Assembly: GCA_030849805.1 (NCBI GenBank)
Contig: JASANZ010002059.1
Span: 1 to 40,585 of the forward strand
Length of the DNA stretch: 40,585 nt
Direction of reading: 5' to 3'
Source of the DNA: Sergeia podlipaevii
Taxonomy: Eukaryota; Euglenozoa; Kinetoplastea; Trypanosomatida; Trypanosomatidae
Numbering within the stretch: position 1 is the stretch's first letter; every line of letters starts with the position of its first letter. Below are positions 9,901 through 17,930 of this stretch, piece by piece. The notes beneath the pieces were generated by a model that was given only the letters and a program-made list of their open reading frames with translations, did not search any database and had not been told where the DNA came from. The translations under genes were made by a program, and so were the position numbers.

Positions 9901-11134
9901 GCGGAATCTGGTTCCAATGACTAATACTCCGACCTCAGGCGCGATACGTGCACAGCAGCAGCGGCAGCAACTACAGCAGGAAGAACTCGACTGGGCAGTA
10001 TTCCGTGAGGAGCAGCAGGAAGCCTTAAGTGACCTTCACACCTCACTGCACGCCCGACGTGGGGAACTGCAGATAGTCTCGCGACAGATCGACGAGCTTG
10101 TGAGCAAGATCCAGCAGCATGACACGCTACTGCAAGGTGTGCAGGAGTACTGGCGCAAGAACGCTGCGGCATTCAAGCGGGCACACAACGCGACGGTCCA
10201 GTACCAGCAGAAGCAACAGCAGCATTATGGGGCAGCAACAGGAGGAGCAGCAGCTGGTGGGGGGAGCAATGACGAAGGAAGCGATCGTCGCCATCTTCCT
10301 TCTCAGATGCACCCTCTAAACTTTGGCTCTGAATTGGGGAGCAACGACGATGTGGAGGACGACGATGGCGGCATCGATGAGCACGATATCTTGTCCTCCA
10401 GTGATCTTGCACAGACGCAGAGCTATAGCCACGCGGTCAAGCCTACACGTATCGAAAAGGATGTAATGTCGTGTTTGAAGGGCGATACCTCGAGCATGAT
10501 CAGCAGCGGCTTTGAACATCGAGTAGCATCGTCATCCGACAACAGCGGCACACTTCCAAAACCTAAGACGGCGGGGGTGCCGGCGTGTATAGCGACACGC
10601 CCACTTGACGACAGCAGCAGCATCCCGGGTGGCGAGGAAGACACCAACTGCACTCCCATTGGCCAGCCCCTCTTCCCAGATTCCGCCACTGCAGCTGCGC
10701 AGTTGCGTGGCACATACGAAAGCGCCTTCGCCCACATGGAGGCTGTCACACCGCTTCCGGTTAACACAAGCCTGACGCTAGACATGCGCCGCAGCGATAC
10801 GTCTCAACAGCTGGGATCCGATGCGTTGATGGACGAGTCGCCAATGGCGTCGGATGTGATGGGGCTTGGCACCAGCCCGTGGCCACCACAGCGCATCTCT
10901 GCCGGGACGTCATCGAAAGATGGTGGCAGTCCTCCTAATCGGAAGGACGAGGAGGAGGACGCCCACGATGGCAAGTCTCGCGACCAATGGGGTGTTGGCT
11001 CTGAAAGTATGGAGGAGCCTGTGGATGAAGAGGTGTTGCTGCTCCAGGAAGATGTAGAGCCTATTCATGTGCTGCAGTTGTTTAGTGTGGACGAGGTGGC
11101 TGAGTTCATCTATAGCGTCTTTGAGAGTGTGTAG
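6965..11134 (+). CDS. large coiled-coil, low-complexity protein of unknown function
   Basis: The gene encodes 1389 residues; I do not recognise the family. The start is the first ATG after the pyrimidine tract. Residues about 1-25 are basic and Ser/Gly-rich. Residues about 30-250 form the only well-ordered-looking region, helical and charged with aromatic positions. The middle (about 300-860) is low-complexity: Gly, Ser, Lys and acidic stretches, including an Asp run near 574-582 encoded by a GAT microsatellite at about 8680-8710. Two coiled-coil segments follow at about 865-930 and 995-1090, the latter Gln-rich. The last ~25 residues (about 1365-1389) look conserved in style, with hydrophobic and acidic positions and an end in SVFESV. 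There is no membrane segment, signal peptide or catalytic motif. Cytoskeletal or basal-body scaffolds often look like this, but that is only a guess. Coding status is supported by the uninterrupted length and high GC against AT-rich flanks. Confidence 0.85.
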   Translation: MPPRRQSAASARGGSPKSGSSGLSKKAAAEAALNGVQFVNPIAADVSEVDEERQLLFLKVAASKGYPHVEKWFRDEASQMSSSVAANTKELRNIEETKIPIAFDRVEEACEQYRTHRELMVEKLAEVHDMYSLEKHIGKEWLSAFMRNARSYIDTLTAYEHALTDRRTKAEAWTLRGEREQVLAKMERFTKRRKELSERAGREMVNELQTREKEEARLAMAFESCLHEIRDVVSWHVQQPNNAEQAGGEAAGVRRRQLMAILGDAEELRALAIANGENPAVISAWLRGDDDAIAATRKINMTATHPEQRQRHQQQLLLMSSGAAMAAGGGGGGLSGPSEHRDLVTEERRIKALLEEHRRNREERRAHKSTEELGKCKKMAVMASALRNGASLHRQVAARRPQGNSDGVARCDASYAGKKTDDDLAVSSGEKRLPTSSSARKPRPPNEQAEKSCGSWHSLITTNKKKQKEKKTQQSSDAPLVKNASGILCSKSQHDSGGQLSHVDELNRVFDAIDQDSQRSAMTTPTLRTRDAGARHFLNLVGSNPDDDNVYDKEDRGKRELGATQSGGDDSNDNDDDDDDDDGNHARDSFRRGSERHQGEEEDGGDEQGDFIDDKKVEKDDDFMSGTQLPGAMRLPSLRDSSRYTQSSLFDSVLRMSPGSPDSCNADAERRTRGKVSGAPYRGLEKGSHSNNRSGRSPAKPEVHAKSKRQHTYELSMSTLSAGDTLPPGGGDGAFASTLPLLPRNQLKDLGKAQNPKWNHVKQPGRATPSSGSNSPTKVKSPRRRRRNDGDPSTATTATIATANSSTSSAAVPLGNFALAQVKSAASSMHPAIPKTQKVRKSAMPVRQGPPVPPPITPPTRTHVTAEHLSQLVHSLTSEIAEIDATVASKTQMSTELLAQLQRLKADTAAVLLENVQLEQSKEMLLAQRQPQLPSSTLPAVTSAAAHPHKSNGGGGAVLSIAKSVAANAAAAAAVSPHERNLVPMTNTPTSGAIRAQQQRQQLQQEELDWAVFREEQQEALSDLHTSLHARRGELQIVSRQIDELVSKIQQHDTLLQGVQEYWRKNAAAFKRAHNATVQYQQKQQQHYGAATGGAAAGGGSNDEGSDRRHLPSQMHPLNFGSELGSNDDVEDDDGGIDEHDILSSSDLAQTQSYSHAVKPTRIEKDVMSCLKGDTSSMISSGFEHRVASSSDNSGTLPKPKTAGVPACIATRPLDDSSSIPGGEEDTNCTPIGQPLFPDSATAAAQLRGTYESAFAHMEAVTPLPVNTSLTLDMRRSDTSQQLGSDALMDESPMASDVMGLGTSPWPPQRISAGTSSKDGGSPPNRKDEEEDAHDGKSRDQWGVGSESMEEPVDEEVLLLQEDVEPIHVLQLFSVDEVAEFIYSVFESV
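8680..8710 (+). repeat. GAT trinucleotide microsatellite within coding sequence
   Basis: About ten ATG/GAT units lie in frame within the 6965 gene and encode a run of aspartates. Such runs change length easily by slippage while staying in frame. Confidence 0.85.
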
Positions 11135-11391
11135 GCAACAAGAAAGAGAGAGAGAGAGAGCGCGCAGCGGTTGGGGACGGCAAGCAGTGCATGATAAGTG
11201 TTACTGGGTATTGTCTGAGGAAGAGACGAAGGATCTTGTGCGGACGAAAGAAAACAACACCATCTGTGGCGGCAGATAGCTTTCCGTCAAGGTGTGCTTC
11301 TCTCTCTCTCCCTTTCACTCTTTTTTTGATCTGACTGTGCGGATGTGTGAGTGTGGGCGTGAGTGTTAGCATTTTTCTGTTTGGCAATCTT

Positions 11392-11816
11392 CTTTTTTTT
11401 TCCCGCTTATCTTTTGCTTTCATTTTTCCTGTATAGAGTATGTAAAAACAATATATATATATCCCCAGTTATATTCATGTCTGGATATATTTTTTAATTA
11501 TTTTTTCTATTTTATTTTTCTCCTGCATTCACATTCACAGGCCTATATATATATATATATATATATACATATATACATTTTTTGTGTGTAGTCATAGTCA
11601 TCATGGTCTGCATGCGTTTTGCGCTGTCTCTCTCTCTCGTGAGGNTTTTTTTCTGCTTATCTTTTGCTTTCATTTTTCCTGTATAGAGTATGTAAAAACA
11701 ATATATATATATATCCCCAGTTATATTCGTGTCTGGATATATTTTTTAATTATTTTTTCTATTTTATTTTTCTCCTGCATTCACATTCACAGGTCTATAT
11801 ATATATATATATATAC
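11392..11816 (+). repeat. two near-identical direct copies of a ~165-175 bp spacer segment
   Basis: Copy 1 spans about 11397-11566 and copy 2 about 11647-11815, offset by 250-252 bp. Both begin near GCTTATCTTTTGCTTTC and end in CATTCACATTCACAGG followed by a TA repeat. I see only a two-base TA length change and about two substitutions (attcatg/attcgtg and ggcct/ggtct). Roughly 80 bp of unique sequence separate them. An ambiguous base at 11645 lies right at the left edge of copy 2, so an assembly error is possible. Confidence 0.85.
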
Positions 11817-12321
11817 TGATCCTGCCATATTCTCCTATATTTTGAGAAGAGGGGGAGAGAGGTGGAAAAGGGAGAGAGAGAAAAAAAACATGAGAGAAAC
11901 AAGCACATGTTTTGCCGTGTATATTTGCTGTATGAAACTCACATAACAAAGAAACGCCTAAACTAGGTCAGACTTAGGGAGAGGTAGAAAACGAGGATGG
12001 ACTATTTTATAGCATCTACTCGGTCTTGATTGCCTCCGATTTCCCTTGTTCTTTCTGAGGAGGAGGTACTTGGATAGACTTCATTCATATCTCATTTTTC
12101 TTTTCTTCCTTCTATTTTTCTTATTTTATCTTTTCACCTCCTCGCTAGCTAGCGAACTAGTTTTGCTACTTCTTTCACCTATACACACAACAAACGTAGT
12201 AGAGCATCTAGGAGGGAAAGAGGGAGATAGAGGGAGATCGTGGCAAAAGGCGAGCATCCCACTGTTCATTGTTGTTTTCTATCATCATTACTATTATTTT
12301 TATTCACAACACGGTATAGAC

Positions 12322-12346
12322 TGTTTTTTTTTTTTTTCATTCTAAG
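12322..12346 (+). promoter_or_regulatory. candidate spliced-leader acceptor for the QC gene
   Basis: A poly-T tract at about 12323-12343 is followed by AG at 12345-12346. This leaves a 5' UTR of about 23 nt before the ATG at 12370. Confidence 0.5.
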
Positions 12347-12369
12347 GGATCAAAACGAGAGAGTGCCAC

Positions 12370-15369
12370 ATGAATCATAGAAAAGGGGCTACTAAGTTTG
12401 TGCACAAGCATAATGGCGCAGAGGATGTAAGTATGAAAGGGATCACCGGTCGAAGTGGCCGCAGACGCGGCGGTGTTCTTCGTCGTTTTCCTCATCTGAC
12501 GCCGCGCAACGCCCTCCTAGCGGCTCTCCTTATCGTTCTTCTTGTGGCTCTCGCTCTCTGCATCATGAGCGTTCTGCATTTGCAAGGCATTCGCACATTC
12601 TCTTTTCTTAGTAAGGCACTGGATTCTTTTGAGAAGGACGAGGCAGTAGGCAGGGAAATTCCAGAAGAAAGCGTCGTTCCTGCTGACGACATAAGCCGTC
12701 GGCGCGACATGCAGGAAGCAGAACTAGCTGAGGTGGAGCGCAAGTATCTTAGAGGGATGCCTCCTAAAAGGGTCACAAGTCCGCCGGAGGACCCAAAGCA
12801 GGAGGCAGTTAAGGTTAAGGATGCCGCCGCGCGACGCGCAAGGCGTGGCCTGCTGCCGACACATATGATGCGTCCACCCTACGTCGAGCTTGCGCATCGT
12901 CGCTACCCTCCACTGACCGTTGCGAGCCTCGAGTTTATGGCTAAGCATGGAGGTGAGCTGGAGCAACTCAACGATGCGACCATCACGGCACTGATGAGGG
13001 GGGAACGAGGTCAAACCACCGAAGAAGATGTTGATCTCACGGAGGTCTTAGAGTACTTGTATCCACCTCAGCAGCAAGCAGCAGCTGCCACAGCGCAGCT
13101 TGGGCGGCTTCTTGCGTTCGGAACCCGTGTAGCCGGTGCGCCACGCGAGTCGCTACTAGCATACTTGGTATCAGAAGGGCTCGGCACGCAGCGCTTCTCA
13201 GCAGCAGCACAAGAAGGAAAGTCCCCGAGATACATAAAGGCGCCACACCTTAGCGGCCGTGGCCGTGAGCTTCTTGAGGCACTGCACGCAGCTGCAACAG
13301 CTGGTGAGACAACTGCGCACGACGAGGGTGCGATGGATACGCGTGGGTGGTGGTGGTCCCTTGAGTGGGATAATTTTACAGAGCGCTCCCTTGTTGCCAT
13401 GCCAGGCTTTGCGGCGGGTGACAGCGTGACGCTGCGCAATCTTATTTTCAAGTTCCCTGGAGGATCTCGGTTTCGCACAAAGGCGGCTAGGCTGCACAGC
13501 AACAAAGGCAAAAGCAACACGAAGATGGGTGAAAGCGTGCGTGCAGACCTTAGCGAGGAATACGCGCAGGAGGACCTGCACAGTCTCGATCCCAGCGTTC
13601 AGCCCATATTTGGGCAGCCGCAACTGGTCAAGGGCAAAAACTCAAAGGTTAAAATGTCCGATGGCTCTGAGCCAGCGCGGCCTACGAAGCCGACCTTCGC
13701 CGCTCCAAACTCCCTTCCTCTCACCCATCAGCGCCTCCGCCACATTGTTCTCTCCGCTCACTGGGACTCAAAACTGGAAACTACACACACCTTTCTCGGT
13801 GCATGCGACTCCCTCGTGCCTGTTGCCATGCTGCTGCGCACAATCAAGGGCATTGCTGCTCTGACCGACGTTGCGGAAGCCCTTGCGGAGCTCTACGCGA
13901 CTGAAGCTAGGGAGGCGAACGTGCCTGCCTACACTGATGATGCCGGCAGTGACGGTAGCGAAAAGGGCAAGGTAGAAGGCGGGCCATCGTCCCCGGTGAG
14001 GGTTGGCAGTGTGCCGGGACGCAACGTTCTCTTCAAGACTCGCGATGAAGCTGAAGTACGTGAAAAGCTGCTTCAAGTCGTCTCACCTGCCCATTTTGCA
14101 CTTCTCTTTCACTATCAGTTCGCGGAGGTCTATGAAGACAGCCGCGATCGGGTCTTTGTGCGTGGCCCATCTCACTATAATAGACCTACAGGCAGACTCG
14201 ATGAAGAGCGGCGCGACCCAGAGTCTCAGCACGTTCGTCGTGTTGATATCCGCGACTGGCTGGACTGGGTTCAGCACCTACCGCAACTTTCCGTGATTTT
14301 GTTTGATGGGGAGGAGGCCTTTAAAGAATGGGAAGGCGATGATAACACATATGGATCAAGACACCTGGCACGTAGATGGAGGTCAGAGCAAGCAGCAGCA
14401 GCACCACCGGGGCAAGGAAGCGAAAGCGGCACAAGTCGCTATGACACAGTGGATCTTTTTGTTTTGTACGATCTGATGGGCACGGCGGGGACTATGTTTC
14501 ACAACTACTTCCCCACGCAGAGCGGCATTGCTTATGCGGAGCTAGCCAGACTGGAGCGCGAGCGGCGGCAGCGAGCCTTGCGGGACACTTTGCGTGTATC
14601 GTATGATCTTCTACACGCATCCGGTGTTCAGGCGATGGCAAACGAGCAAAGCGCTAAAGCAAGGCACCTTCCGTATGACAAAGTCATCACTAATGCCTAC
14701 AAAGGAGCCGCGGGCCCTCCACGCGAGCACGTCATACCGATGAACTACGCCCGTGCCGTGCTGCGCTTCAACGCGACTCCTGATAGCGTTCCAGTCAATT
14801 TCACCACCTCTCCACTCGCCTCTCTCGCTAAGTTACCCATTCGCAAAGACGCTTTCAGGGAGGAGCTCGGGGACTTCTGGGCGGATACAATCGAAACTGC
14901 TGCCTCTGTGGACATGCCTCTGCCACCGGCCTGGTTGCGCTACGGCTCCCCGCATGAGCTGTACACACTACATGGGGTGCCTTACGAGGGCCACCGCAAC
15001 GGCCACAAAGACATTCGTTCTCTTCGTCAGTACCATGTAGGACGCCTTGATGGCTCTCGCGGGTACTCGGAGGTGAATGACAACGTGTTTTTTAGTCTTT
15101 CAGAGTCGTACGCCGACCGACGCGTGATGGGAACCCCGGCGATTGAAGACGATCACGTACATTGGCTGAGCACTCAGCGAGTGCTGCATATGATCCCCTT
15201 TCCTTTTCCTCCTTCATGGCACTCGCCTCGTGATGATGGACGGGATATCGACGAGGGCACCACCATGGATCTGCGCAGCATTCTGTGGGAGTGGACCATG
15301 CTGCTAGGTGAAGGTTGGACGCGTGAGAAACGTGAGTGCAAAGCTGAGAGGAACAGCAGAGAGTGTTGA
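12370..15369 (+). CDS. glutaminyl-peptide cyclotransferase (QC, M28-type fold), signal-anchored
   Basis: The gene encodes 999 residues. It should convert N-terminal Gln or Glu to pyroglutamate on secretory-pathway proteins. A basic N-terminus precedes one membrane segment at about 48-69, a type II signal anchor. Family motifs are in order: SAHWDS (463-467 region), FLGACDS with candidate zinc ligand Asp480, LFDGEEAF with candidate acid/base Glu648 and zinc ligand Glu649, YGSRHLA, DLFVLYDLMG with Asp701, EDDH (926-929), and HMIPFPFPPSWHS with candidate zinc ligand His951 next to Trp950. These match the D-E-H zinc set and the W-H pair of animal QC. Human QC is about 360 residues, so this protein carries a long N-terminal domain and sizeable insertions, notably about 485-640 and 715-920. 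N-glycosylation sequons such as NFTE support a lumenal catalytic domain. Plant-type QC is unrelated, so the animal/M28 type is certain in kind. Confidence 0.92.
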   Translation: MNHRKGATKFVHKHNGAEDVSMKGITGRSGRRRGGVLRRFPHLTPRNALLAALLIVLLVALALCIMSVLHLQGIRTFSFLSKALDSFEKDEAVGREIPEESVVPADDISRRRDMQEAELAEVERKYLRGMPPKRVTSPPEDPKQEAVKVKDAAARRARRGLLPTHMMRPPYVELAHRRYPPLTVASLEFMAKHGGELEQLNDATITALMRGERGQTTEEDVDLTEVLEYLYPPQQQAAAATAQLGRLLAFGTRVAGAPRESLLAYLVSEGLGTQRFSAAAQEGKSPRYIKAPHLSGRGRELLEALHAAATAGETTAHDEGAMDTRGWWWSLEWDNFTERSLVAMPGFAAGDSVTLRNLIFKFPGGSRFRTKAARLHSNKGKSNTKMGESVRADLSEEYAQEDLHSLDPSVQPIFGQPQLVKGKNSKVKMSDGSEPARPTKPTFAAPNSLPLTHQRLRHIVLSAHWDSKLETTHTFLGACDSLVPVAMLLRTIKGIAALTDVAEALAELYATEAREANVPAYTDDAGSDGSEKGKVEGGPSSPVRVGSVPGRNVLFKTRDEAEVREKLLQVVSPAHFALLFHYQFAEVYEDSRDRVFVRGPSHYNRPTGRLDEERRDPESQHVRRVDIRDWLDWVQHLPQLSVILFDGEEAFKEWEGDDNTYGSRHLARRWRSEQAAAAPPGQGSESGTSRYDTVDLFVLYDLMGTAGTMFHNYFPTQSGIAYAELARLERERRQRALRDTLRVSYDLLHASGVQAMANEQSAKARHLPYDKVITNAYKGAAGPPREHVIPMNYARAVLRFNATPDSVPVNFTTSPLASLAKLPIRKDAFREELGDFWADTIETAASVDMPLPPAWLRYGSPHELYTLHGVPYEGHRNGHKDIRSLRQYHVGRLDGSRGYSEVNDNVFFSLSESYADRRVMGTPAIEDDHVHWLSTQRVLHMIPFPFPPSWHSPRDDGRDIDEGTTMDLRSILWEWTMLLGEGWTREKRECKAERNSREC

Positions 15370-15887
15370 GAAGAAAGAAAAAGAAAGGGGGAGAGGAAGA
15401 TGGCGAGAGAGAAAGGCAGCGTGTGATCCCTTGTCTGTTTCTATTTTTCATGTGAATACTCAAAACATTTTGGTGCGGGTGTGAACGTGAGTGAGTGTGC
15501 GCTAAAAGAAAAGGAATGTAGGTACTCATACTCTCTTTAAAAAAAGAAAATGAGAATGTAAGGTACTCATACACTCACTCACGCTTAATCTGATTTATCT
15601 ACACATGTGATGCAACAAAAAGCGAGAACAAGAAGAATAAGAATGATGTTTAAATTGAAAAGCGAGAGGGAGCAAGTTCTTCCCTTTTAGTAGCTGTTAT
15701 TGTCACTTCATGTTTTTGTTGTTGTTTGCACACGCACCGACTTATCTCATTTCTTTTCCTTTTTCCTTTTTTTTTCTCTCTCTCTGCATATTTGCTTTTG
15801 CACATAGAAATCAGAGGATTATCACTATTACCATCGCTTTTTATTACTATTTACTGTTTTTATAAGTTGAACAGGGAAGAACAACAA
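15370..15887. other. spacer with short direct repeat and acceptor region
   Basis: No gene is seen. A 20-odd bp unit (GAATGTA, optional A, GGTACTCATAC) occurs twice, at about 15514-15531 and 15555-15573. Purine-rich runs follow the QC stop, and a long pyrimidine tract precedes the DPP III gene. Confidence 0.65.
15746..15807 (+). promoter_or_regulatory. candidate spliced-leader acceptor for the DPP III gene
   Basis: A T/C tract at about 15741-15785 is followed by AG at 15806-15807. The resulting 80 nt 5' UTR has no ATG before 15888, which supports that start. Confidence 0.55.
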
Positions 15888-17930
15888 ATGTCACAGAAGT
15901 CCATCTACATCACCCCTCGCGCGATCCCGTATTGCCCGCTCGCCATTGCAGGCGCCTTCAAGGAACTCACCCCGCGCCAGCGCCTCTACGCCCACCATGT
16001 CATGTGGGCAAGCTGGAGTGGCACCGCGGTCGTCGCCAGACAAGCCAGTTCCGAGTCCCTTCCCGCTCTCCGCATGTTCCACAAGATCCTTAGCGCGAAG
16101 CCCCTTGCTGACCTCAAGGCCTCCGCGCAGCATGCCGGCGTCAGTGAGGAGGAAGTAATCGAGTTCCTCGAATATGTCGCCCTGCTCTACTCTAACATGG
16201 GCAACTATCTTTCTTTTGGCGATAGCAAATTTATCCCTGCCTGCTCCAAGGACGCCTTTACCTGCATTCTGAAGAGCTGTGGGGGGAGTGCGGAGGTGGA
16301 CCAGGCTTTGGTCGAGACTATCTATGACCTGGATCCTTCCAAGCTCACTCTTGACTTCTCCCCAAAGGGCATCACCAACTACTACAATAGCAGCGTCACT
16401 GCTGAGGATGCCGCGACGGCCAACGCGTACCTGGCGGAGCTCAAGCTGGATGGCTCCAACACGCGTGTGTTCAAGCGCGACGACGGTCGTCTCGAGATTC
16501 ACTTTGCGAGTGCTGAGAAGAAGACCGTCCTGGTTGCCGGCGATGGCCCCGTCGCGGCGCTGGTGTACGGTGACCACAGTGTTGAGATGAAGCGTGTTGT
16601 GGAGCACATGCGCGAGGCGCGCAAGAGCGCTGAAAACGCTACCCAAGAACGCATGATCGATCACTACATCGCTCACTTTGCCACTGGCGACATTAACGAG
16701 CACAAGCAGTCCCAGAGGGAGTGGGTGAAGGACGTGGGCCCTGTGGTGGAGACGAATATCGGCTTCATAGAGACGTATCGCGATCCATCCGGCGTGCGTG
16801 CAGAGTGGGAGGGCTTTGTGGCCGTCGTCAACAAGGATCAGTCTAAGAAGTACGCCACACTCGTCTCGCACGCAGAGGAGTTTATCGCGAAGCTGCCGTG
16901 GGGAAAGGATTTTGAAAAGGACACCTTTGCCAGCCCCGACTTCACCAGTCTCGATGTGCTCGGGTTTGCCAGCAGCGGCATTCCTTCCGGCATTAACATC
17001 CCCAACTACGATGACATCCGTCAGGAGTACGGCTTCAAGAATGTGTACCTCGCCAATGTGGTCAACGCAATGAACTTTAACGAGAAGCCAAACCACATCA
17101 CCGAGGCGGATTGGGCGGTGTACCGTGAAGGCATAATCTCCGCCATGTCTGTAAATGTCGGTACTCACGAGCTGCTCGGTCACGGTACGGGTAAGCTCCT
17201 CATGGAAAGCGGGGATGGTAACTTAAACTTTGACAAGAACGCCGTCGTTGATCCTATCAGTGGCAAGCTAGTCACCACCTGGTACAAGCCCGGGGAAACG
17301 TGGGGTGGCCTCTTCGGCAGCATTGCGAGCTCCTACGAGGAGTGCCGCGCTGAGGCCGTGTCACTGTACCTCTGCGTTCAACCCAACATTCTGTCCATCT
17401 TTGATCGCACGACTGAGGCGGATCGTCGCAGCACAGTTTTTAGCTGCTGGCTCAACATGGTCCGTGCGGGCCTTCTTGGGCTTGAGTTCTACACCCCAGA
17501 GACGCAGCAGTGGCGTCAAGCGCACATGCGGGCACGCTTCTGCATCCTGCAGTCACTGCTGCGCGCCGAGAACCCTGTGGTCCGCATTGTGCCCGATGAG
17601 AAGGAAGGCCTCGTCATCACGCTTGACACGGAACGCATTGCAACGGACGGCGTCAAGGTCATTGGTGAGCTTCTCGTCAACCTCCATGTGAACAAGTGCA
17701 CTGCCAACGTGAAGCGGGGCACCGACTACTACTGTGACCTAACCACTGTCGATGAGCAGTTTGTGAAGTATCGCGAGATCGTTCTCGAGAAGCGCAAGCC
17801 ACGCAAGCAGTATGTGCAGCCGCACACCTCCTTGTCCGCCAATGGTGAGGTGGTTCTACATGAGTTCCCTGGCACTATGGAAGGTGCACTGGAGGCCTTT
17901 GTGGCTCGCCACAAGGAGATTCCTCTATGA
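15888..17930 (+). CDS. DPP3: dipeptidyl peptidase III (M49 zinc metallopeptidase)
   Basis: The gene encodes 680 residues from the ATG at 15888. The frame is open back to 15726, but only from a TTG and through the pyrimidine tract, so that hydrophobic extension is not a signal peptide. Zinc and catalytic residues are visible as HELLGH at 427-432 (His427, Glu428, His432) and EECRAE at 484-489, which supplies the third ligand. The spacing and the sequence VGTHELLGHGTGKLL are diagnostic of family M49. Human DPP3 is about 737 residues, so the length fits a typical compact protist enzyme. No signal peptide or membrane segment is seen, so a cytosolic location is expected. By family, it removes dipeptides from the N-terminus of oligopeptides late in protein turnover. 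A long antisense frame opposite it is a codon-bias shadow. Confidence 0.96.
   Translation: MSQKSIYITPRAIPYCPLAIAGAFKELTPRQRLYAHHVMWASWSGTAVVARQASSESLPALRMFHKILSAKPLADLKASAQHAGVSEEEVIEFLEYVALLYSNMGNYLSFGDSKFIPACSKDAFTCILKSCGGSAEVDQALVETIYDLDPSKLTLDFSPKGITNYYNSSVTAEDAATANAYLAELKLDGSNTRVFKRDDGRLEIHFASAEKKTVLVAGDGPVAALVYGDHSVEMKRVVEHMREARKSAENATQERMIDHYIAHFATGDINEHKQSQREWVKDVGPVVETNIGFIETYRDPSGVRAEWEGFVAVVNKDQSKKYATLVSHAEEFIAKLPWGKDFEKDTFASPDFTSLDVLGFASSGIPSGINIPNYDDIRQEYGFKNVYLANVVNAMNFNEKPNHITEADWAVYREGIISAMSVNVGTHELLGHGTGKLLMESGDGNLNFDKNAVVDPISGKLVTTWYKPGETWGGLFGSIASSYEECRAEAVSLYLCVQPNILSIFDRTTEADRRSTVFSCWLNMVRAGLLGLEFYTPETQQWRQAHMRARFCILQSLLRAENPVVRIVPDEKEGLVITLDTERIATDGVKVIGELLVNLHVNKCTANVKRGTDYYCDLTTVDEQFVKYREIVLEKRKPRKQYVQPHTSLSANGEVVLHEFPGTMEGALEAFVARHKEIPL

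Larger units (their letters stand above)
11135..12369. other. gene-free spacer with AT repeats and a direct duplication
   Basis: No gene is supported. The stretch contains a GA repeat just after the stop at 11135, TA dinucleotide repeats at about 11451-11461, 11545-11566, 11702-11714 and 11796-11815, and a long near-identical duplication listed separately. One n sits at 11645. Confidence 0.7.

Noticed and set aside
15726..15887. Hydrophobic N-terminal extension of DPP III resembling a signal anchor
   Set aside because: The frame begins with TTG and translates the pyrimidine tract upstream of the acceptor AG; DPP III is normally cytosolic and starts well at 15888.
15891..17183. 430-codon open frame on the minus strand
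   Set aside because: It lies wholly opposite the DPP III gene; strong codon bias produces such antisense shadows, and the peptide has no family features.
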